Shown: positions 58,815-64,000 of the stretch, one piece after another | How the letters are laid out: every line of letters starts with the position of its first letter | How positions within the stretch are numbered: position 1 is the first letter of the stretch | Notes under the pieces: generated by a model | Databases searched by the model: none | The model's input: the letters and a program-made list of their open reading frames with translations, nothing else | Told to the model about the DNA's origin: nothing | Translations under genes and position numbers: made by a program | From: GWF2-38-10 sp964527595 | GTDB taxonomy: Bacteria > Babelota > Babeliae > Babelales > RVW-14 | Reading direction: 5' to 3' | Assembly: GCA_964527595.1 (NCBI GenBank) | Contig: CAZGPI010000005.1 | Location: forward strand, 1 to 64,000 | Length of the DNA: 64,000 nt

Positions 58815-61139
58815 ATGAATCGCACATTCTATTCTTTAATGGCTCGAGCACTTATTGCTCTTTCTTGTTTCTCACCTTTTGCTTATACAGGAACACCAGA
58901 ACCGGTTTACTCCGCAACGTCCGACTCCTTGGTACAACAATCAGCAACGGGGAACGTATTTACTAGCCCCCTATTTAAAGCGTTATGTGACTCCCTCATA
59001 AACGCCAAGAGTTTGAATTACTACACCACAGAACACATTACGTTACCTATCCCTGGTACTAATCAAATGGTTGTTTTAAATTGGGGATTTAAAGGGTCTG
59101 GCAACATCTTTACCCCATTTCCAACTATTACCACACAACTATTAACAACACAAAATAGCAATCAATTATTACAATCAGAAAATCCATCAAAACTTGAAGC
59201 TCTCAGAGACTTGGGAATTGCTCTCGGCGTTATGGCACTTAAAGACCAGGCCGATGAGTATACTAAAACAGTTTTAACGCCAGTAACACTTTTTGGGCTC
59301 AAGGTTGTCCTTTTGGTTAAATCAACAATAGAGAATCCTCAATCTCGCAACGATTTGCCAGCAGAACTTATCCGCCTTCTTGTTAGACTTAGTCTTTCAT
59401 CAGACCTTCAGATGCTTGACGCAAAGAAACCGCTTTCATCATTTATCTCGACCGATCTCAAAACCGCAGCTGAAAGTAAAATTCCAGGCTGTATCGATTT
59501 TATCGATGAATTGTGGAAACAATTCACATCAGCAACAACACCAGAAGTAACCAGCCGTACAATTACTTGCTTTACATTTCGTGATAAAGATTTTGCAGAT
59601 AAAGTACTACAAAAAGTAAACAAATATGATGGATCAGCGCTCGTTGATTATGTCAGCACCCTTATCAATACACCAGGGAACAAACACGAAGTCGTTGATT
59701 TGCCTAAATTTACACAATATTCAAAATCACGTGAGCTTGTTGGTCACGTGCATACAACACAAATAGAAAACAGTAATCTTCCTGTGAGTGTAAAACTTGC
59801 GGTAAAGAGCACCTCGATAGTTCCTATGACAACGCTCGTTGATGCTGGTAATGGCGAACAATGGCTTTGCTACGTATCTAATAAGCTAACCCCAACAGAT
59901 GCGATAAAAGCACTTACATTGAGTTTTGCACGAACACTCCATGATTACGTTGCGCTCAAAAAAGACCTCTTTACCAGCCAAACACCTGAAGCTATTGCCT
60001 ACCGCAAACAATGGCAAGAAGAAGAACTTAAACTAGAAAGCATCCGAGCTTTTCTTGCATCAGAAGAAGGTAAGGCCTCATTTGCAACTATTTCTCAAGC
60101 TGTTACCTCCGTAATGCAACCAGAAAAAGCTCAGTTAGTCGCAGCACAAGATGTTAAATTATCCAAAGAAAACAAACTTCGGGACATTCAAGCGCTTGAA
60201 ATGCAACGAAACAAGCTTACCTCAATGATTTCGGTAAATGAAAAAATAAACCAAGATTGCAAAAAGCTACGTAAGCAACTTGAACCAATTCTTGCCGAAA
60301 TCAAACAAATGCAAGCAGAATTGGCTGATTTTACTATTGAAGTAACCCCCGCTGAAAAACAAGAACAGGATAAAAAAGATTTAGCCAAACTTGAAGAACG
60401 CTTACGCGAACTACAAGAAAGAGGCCAAGAACCATCAGAAAAGCTTTTGACTGCAATAACAACGCTGAGAAGTAACGTAAAAAAGGTTGTAATCGAACCA
60501 AAACAAACGAGTATTGATATTGAACAACGGTTAGCAAAACGAGAAATGGTTGCAACTATTTTCACTACCGAAGCGGCCAATGTTGAAAAACAACTCACCA
60601 AAAAGCGTGATGCTATCCAACAAATTTCGGATGAAAATCAGCGCACCACTCAAGAATTGCTTTTTGGCAAAACTCAAGAAAAATACGAACAGTACATCCA
60701 ATGCCTTAGACAAGAAGCTCAGCGTATTATCGCCACAAATAAAATGGCCAAGAAGCTCAAGCTCTACAAAAAGTCACTTGCTGACGGTATTAAATTCGCC
60801 GACATAGGCAAAGAAAAACAAGAAGAAATTCAGTCATTTGAAACACAAGTTGGCTACCTATTTACCGCAGCACAAGATGAAAACTTTCTTCAACGCATCA
60901 ATGGACCACACCTCAAATTTGGAGAACTCCTTATCATTTCACCGGCCGACCAAGAAATGTTTAACAACATGGAAGCCAAATTTATGCAAACATTAGGCGG
61001 TATTCTTAAGAATGCTGAAGGGTTAGAAGAAAACGCTCAAGCGTATGGTCAAACAATCGCAAGACTTACTTCAATACTATTTCCATCACTTCTTCCGCTC
61101 GTAAATAATGTCATGCAAAGCATACTTCCTGTTGCATAA
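58815..61139 (+). CDS. large secreted helical protein (774 residues)
   Basis: Not recognised. The start at 58815 has GGAGGGACTC just upstream and gives a signal peptide (YSLMARALIALSCFSPFAYT). The N-terminal 350 residues are mixed alpha/beta. Residues about 395-620 are long charged helices with Lys/Glu/Gln heptad-like spacing (EEELKLESIRAFLASEE, AEIKQMQAELADF, DLAKLEERLRELQERGQEP), predicted coiled coil. A hydrophobic helix near the end (LFPSLLPLVNNVMQSIL) closes it. The architecture of a secreted coiled-coil protein followed 24 bases later by another large secreted helical protein suggests a functional pair. Confidence 0.65.
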   Translation: MNRTFYSLMARALIALSCFSPFAYTGTPEPVYSATSDSLVQQSATGNVFTSPLFKALCDSLINAKSLNYYTTEHITLPIPGTNQMVVLNWGFKGSGNIFTPFPTITTQLLTTQNSNQLLQSENPSKLEALRDLGIALGVMALKDQADEYTKTVLTPVTLFGLKVVLLVKSTIENPQSRNDLPAELIRLLVRLSLSSDLQMLDAKKPLSSFISTDLKTAAESKIPGCIDFIDELWKQFTSATTPEVTSRTITCFTFRDKDFADKVLQKVNKYDGSALVDYVSTLINTPGNKHEVVDLPKFTQYSKSRELVGHVHTTQIENSNLPVSVKLAVKSTSIVPMTTLVDAGNGEQWLCYVSNKLTPTDAIKALTLSFARTLHDYVALKKDLFTSQTPEAIAYRKQWQEEELKLESIRAFLASEEGKASFATISQAVTSVMQPEKAQLVAAQDVKLSKENKLRDIQALEMQRNKLTSMISVNEKINQDCKKLRKQLEPILAEIKQMQAELADFTIEVTPAEKQEQDKKDLAKLEERLRELQERGQEPSEKLLTAITTLRSNVKKVVIEPKQTSIDIEQRLAKREMVATIFTTEAANVEKQLTKKRDAIQQISDENQRTTQELLFGKTQEKYEQYIQCLRQEAQRIIATNKMAKKLKLYKKSLADGIKFADIGKEKQEEIQSFETQVGYLFTAAQDENFLQRINGPHLKFGELLIISPADQEMFNNMEAKFMQTLGGILKNAEGLEENAQAYGQTIARLTSILFPSLLPLVNNVMQSILPVA

Positions 61140-61163
61140 TTCAAGAAAGCCAAGGCAAATACA

Positions 61164-63209
61164 ATGAATAAAAGCTGGTTATTAAGTGTCGTACTGCTCA
61201 GCAGTGCGGCACTTACCGCAACACCTCTTGATGACCTAATCAGCAAGCACGCGGCATTATCGGAACAATTACAAGAAAGCATTGGTAATCCACTGGCAAG
61301 CACAGCCGACACCGAAGCGCTCATGCAACAATATCAGGCATTGGCTGAAGAAATAAAGGCCGAGCAAACAAAAAAAGAAATAGTTGTTACTCAGCCTGCC
61401 GAAACAACTGAATTACCAAAAGACCCAAAAATAGCACATCGTCAAGAACAACAAAAATTATTACATAATCAGTTGGAAGATCTTTTAAATGGATTCATTC
61501 CAAGCCTTATGCAAAAAGAAGATCTGGTGATTTTTGAAGAACAAAAACTCTGTCTACTCACCTTTGAAAAAGCAATTATTCAAGCATTGGGCGATGAACA
61601 AACAGACCCAAAAATAACAGAATGTCGCATCAACCTGCTTATCTTATGTTGTCTTCGACAAAAAGAATTACAAGCTAAAATAGAATTATTGGCAACAAAT
61701 CTCATTGAAAAGCCTTTAATCGCACAGCAAATACTTCACCTTCAGGTAAAAATGTTAAAAATGCTTTGCGACCATGTGAGACACGAATGGCCGCAGCTTG
61801 CCCTTGGGAAAACGCTTGCAGCCATTAATGAACAATACTTCAGTCATAATCAAACAAATAAACATCTCTTGTCGTTGCTTCCGGTTGATGATTTATACAT
61901 AAAATATAAAGATAATAAGCTCAACCTACGCATAAGTGATGAAATTTGTACGCGGAACGAACAAATAAGCGAACAATTATTAGCACACCAACCGACAACA
62001 CTACCTAATCGCTGCTGGGCAATAAAAATGTATTTTTTGATAACAACTAAGCCAAAAAACCTCACTAAACACCAATATCTGAAAATATCACATTGGTTTG
62101 ATACATGCAAAAAAAACAACCTCCTCGCTGAAAGGCGTAGGCTTAAAAACGATCACCACCTTCAAGCCATAAAGCTCATGCGTAAGCTAATAAAACACGT
62201 TTTTTACAATTTTGATTCAATGCTTTTCGATCAGTACGTAACCATCATAAAACAGTATCGAATGGGAGCCTACAGACTGCAAGATCAAGCGTTAAAAAAC
62301 TTTTTAACGGACGTTGAGCAAATGGCCGGATCTTTTGAAAAGAATCGCCAAGAAATTGAAGACCAATTAGCAACAGACACCACTTTATCAGAAAATGATA
62401 AAAATACGCTTTCAACAACACAAATAGTTATTTCATTATTCACGAACAAACTTCTCTCAATAAAAAATGAATTGTTTGTACCATGCCAAGAAGTAATGTC
62501 CGATGCAACAAAAATGGGGATTTCTATTCGATTCAAAAATATTACATCACGAGCAAACACAAAGGATATGCTTGCAGAAAACGATCAAATTGCACGGCTC
62601 TTTGATAATGTTCAAAAAATCGCAATAAACTTCACCAATATGAGTGATTTTTCACCTCAAGCGGTTTATGAGTTACTTTTCATTAAGAGTGAACTTCAAC
62701 GATATCTTAAATATCAAGAACGAAGCTCCCTTGAAAAGCTTGCCAGAAGGCCATCAAAGGAACTCACCTTTGTTTCAGAGATGGCAACACTATTAGAAAG
62801 TATGTGCCTATACGTTCTTCAAACGACAAAAGATCCTTTTACCAAAAAGCTCCTCGGTTTTTCTATTTCTGAAGCACAATTTTCGTCAGGAGACGCAGCC
62901 GGTGCCGCCAAACAAATACTCATCGAATTTACTGAACAAATCTCTGGTAAAAAGTTTGGCAACTTTAAAGATGCGTTTCTTCACATCTTGTGTTCAGCAA
63001 CACCTTATATGGCTGGCAGCGTTCTCTCTTTGGCGCTCCCCCTACTGAGCGAACAAGTCAAAGCTCCAATAGTTGCGCTTTTTGCACAACACCAAGAGTC
63101 CAAGACCCCGCTCACAACAGAAGTATTAACTCAGCTCGTGGATAAAAATCCAAGCATTCTGGATGCACTTGGTTCTCTTGCTTCCGGGTTAATGACAAAT
63201 AAAAGCTGA
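61164..63209 (+). CDS. large secreted helical protein (681 residues)
   Basis: Not recognised. MNKSWLLSVVLLSSAALTAT is a clear signal peptide. The mature part is almost entirely alpha-helical, with charged amphipathic helices throughout (LISKHAALSEQLQ, QALAEEIKAEQTKKE, LQAKIELLATNLIEK). There is a tryptophan-containing middle and a C-terminal hydrophobic region (LHILCSATPYMAGSVLSLALPLL). It lies 24 bases after the first large secreted gene and is closed by a terminator, so the two form an operon. It is not obviously a duplicate of that protein, but the overall style is similar. Confidence 0.65.
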   Translation: MNKSWLLSVVLLSSAALTATPLDDLISKHAALSEQLQESIGNPLASTADTEALMQQYQALAEEIKAEQTKKEIVVTQPAETTELPKDPKIAHRQEQQKLLHNQLEDLLNGFIPSLMQKEDLVIFEEQKLCLLTFEKAIIQALGDEQTDPKITECRINLLILCCLRQKELQAKIELLATNLIEKPLIAQQILHLQVKMLKMLCDHVRHEWPQLALGKTLAAINEQYFSHNQTNKHLLSLLPVDDLYIKYKDNKLNLRISDEICTRNEQISEQLLAHQPTTLPNRCWAIKMYFLITTKPKNLTKHQYLKISHWFDTCKKNNLLAERRRLKNDHHLQAIKLMRKLIKHVFYNFDSMLFDQYVTIIKQYRMGAYRLQDQALKNFLTDVEQMAGSFEKNRQEIEDQLATDTTLSENDKNTLSTTQIVISLFTNKLLSIKNELFVPCQEVMSDATKMGISIRFKNITSRANTKDMLAENDQIARLFDNVQKIAINFTNMSDFSPQAVYELLFIKSELQRYLKYQERSSLEKLARRPSKELTFVSEMATLLESMCLYVLQTTKDPFTKKLLGFSISEAQFSSGDAAGAAKQILIEFTEQISGKKFGNFKDAFLHILCSATPYMAGSVLSLALPLLSEQVKAPIVALFAQHQESKTPLTTEVLTQLVDKNPSILDALGSLASGLMTNKS

Positions 63210-63241
63210 ATAAACAACAAGACAAGCACTCTTGCTTAATG

Positions 63242-63275
63242 CTAAAAGATCCGGTTAAACCCGGATCTTTTAGTT
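63242..63275 (+). terminator. rho-independent terminator
   Basis: AAAAGATCCGG (63244-63254) pairs with CCGGATCTTTT (63261-63271) around a 6-base loop. It ends the two-gene secreted-protein operon. Confidence 0.85.
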
Positions 63276-63386
63276 TAAACGCGCACAAAACTTTAAAAAT
63301 CATCTCTAATGAAGTATGCTATAAATCAATAAGGTTATTTTCCATCTTTAATTATTTTTTAAAGGAACCTGCGCGGTTAATAATTT

Positions 63387-64000
63387 ATGATTTACCATTT
63401 ATCGCAAAATGTTCAAAATTATTGCAGCATCTTTAACATATTTCACTATGTAAGCGTTCGAGCAATTAGCGCTCTACTCACCGCCCTTCTTTTTTCATTT
63501 ATCTTTGGAAATTGGTTCATCGGCCTTTGCCAAAGACATTTTCGCAGCAAGGTCCGCGAGTGGACCCCAGAAACTCATGCCGTCAAAAACAATACACCAA
63601 CCATGGGTGGCCTATTTGTCATCGGCATTTTTTTGCTTAACAGCTTACTTTGGAACAACTTAAGTAAGATTAATGTTTTGATCGTTTTGTTTTGCGTGGT
63701 CAGCTTTGGCGGAATTGGTTTTTGGGACGACTGGAACAAAATTTTTTACAAAAAAGGTATCTCTGCAAAACTTAAATTCTGGCTACAAATTATTTGTGCG
63801 ACTATTATTGTAACAGCATGGTACTTTTTACTTCGACCAGACACCCATCTTTGCATCCCATTTTTCAAGAATTTTAATCCTGATCTGGGTTTTTTGTTAA
63901 TCCCGTGGGCAATTTTCATTATTATTGCAACAAGTAATGCCGTTAACCTAACGGACGGCCTTGATGGTCTTGCAACCGGCCCACTTATCTTTAACTTTTC
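63387..64000 (+). CDS. mraY: phospho-N-acetylmuramoyl-pentapeptide transferase, N-terminal part
   Basis: The first 204 residues of MraY, which forms lipid I from UDP-MurNAc-pentapeptide and undecaprenyl phosphate at the inner membrane; the gene runs off the window. Landmarks are the first helix with VRAISALLTALLFSFIFG, HAVKNNTPTMGGLF (the family NTPTMGG), FGGIGFWDDWNKI (catalytic Asp pair region) and NAVNLTDGLDGLATGP. No other mur gene lies directly upstream. An AAAGGAAC element is about 20 bases before the ATG, further than usual, so an earlier non-ATG start cannot be ruled out. Confidence 0.93.
   Translation, partial: MIYHLSQNVQNYCSIFNIFHYVSVRAISALLTALLFSFIFGNWFIGLCQRHFRSKVREWTPETHAVKNNTPTMGGLFVIGIFLLNSLLWNNLSKINVLIVLFCVVSFGGIGFWDDWNKIFYKKGISAKLKFWLQIICATIIVTAWYFLLRPDTHLCIPFFKNFNPDLGFLLIPWAIFIIIATSNAVNLTDGLDGLATGPLIFNF

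Noticed and set aside
1..64000. CRISPR arrays, insertion sequences or prophage
   Set aside because: No regularly spaced direct repeats, transposase, integrase or phage structural genes were seen.

Overview
The window is one continuous stretch of an A+T-rich bacterial chromosome, densely packed with genes on both strands. No phage, insertion sequence, CRISPR array or plasmid gene was seen. Gene content (peptidoglycan enzymes, Sec-type signal peptides, lipoboxes, M16/M48/C39 proteases, KUP transporter, NtrY-like kinase, PilC) indicates a Gram-negative-like cell. A very large share of the genes encode unrecognised proteins with N-terminal signal peptides, alongside Sel1 repeats and a lysine/alanine-rich histone-like protein. 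This looks like a host-associated lineage such as Candidatus Dependentiae (TM6/Babeliae). That assignment is inference from gene style; no rRNA is present to confirm it.

Layout. 1-6.9 kb: end of a SulP-type transporter, a HemW-like radical SAM protein, two adjacent isopentenyl-diphosphate isomerase genes, a cupin, a GerMN-like protein, an exported-looking phosphatidylserine decarboxylase and rpe. 6.9-16.3 kb: a secreted protein, a double D-Ala-D-Ala ligase, priA with a DUF374 acyltransferase, a two-domain M16 protease and the histone-like gene. 16.4-25.2 kb: membrane-anchored ndk, then a leftward block of tRNA-Gly, jag, mnmE, a C39-like protease and clpB, with kup upstream. 25.3-34.7 kb: tRNA-Phe, a metK with a signal peptide, then ffh-rpsP-khpA-trmD and, after three inserted surface-polysaccharide-type genes, rplS; rimM is not where expected. 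34.7-46.1 kb: PIG-L deacetylase, tRNA-Gln, Sel1 protein, RBBP9-like hydrolase, cell-wall amidase, TPM protein, M48 protease, two glycosyltransferases, a methyltransferase and arfB. 46.2-50.4 kb: alkD, a zeta-like lipoprotein and alr in a tight operon, a RelE/ParD-like toxin-antitoxin pair and a SagB-type nitroreductase. 50.4-64 kb: several secreted proteins, a Ser-Ser-Arg tRNA cluster, DUF167, pilC, a secreted lipase-like protein, NtrY-like kinase, two large secreted helical proteins and the start of mraY.

Themes. Several enzymes that are normally cytosolic (MetK, NDK, phosphatidylserine decarboxylase, a zeta-type kinase, a pyruvyltransferase and a PIG-L deacetylase) start with a signal peptide, lipobox or membrane anchor. 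This suggests systematic export of metabolic enzymes to the periplasm or host interface. Two duplicated enzymes show divided or lost catalytic residues: the second isomerase lacks the catalytic Cys, and the two halves of the Ddl fusion have each lost a different motif. A 33-bp palindromic element occurs twice with compensatory stem changes, once inserted in frame inside trmD. Two other unexplained structures are a kissing-hairpin leader between psd and rpe and a 44-bp near-perfect palindrome at 40.8 kb.
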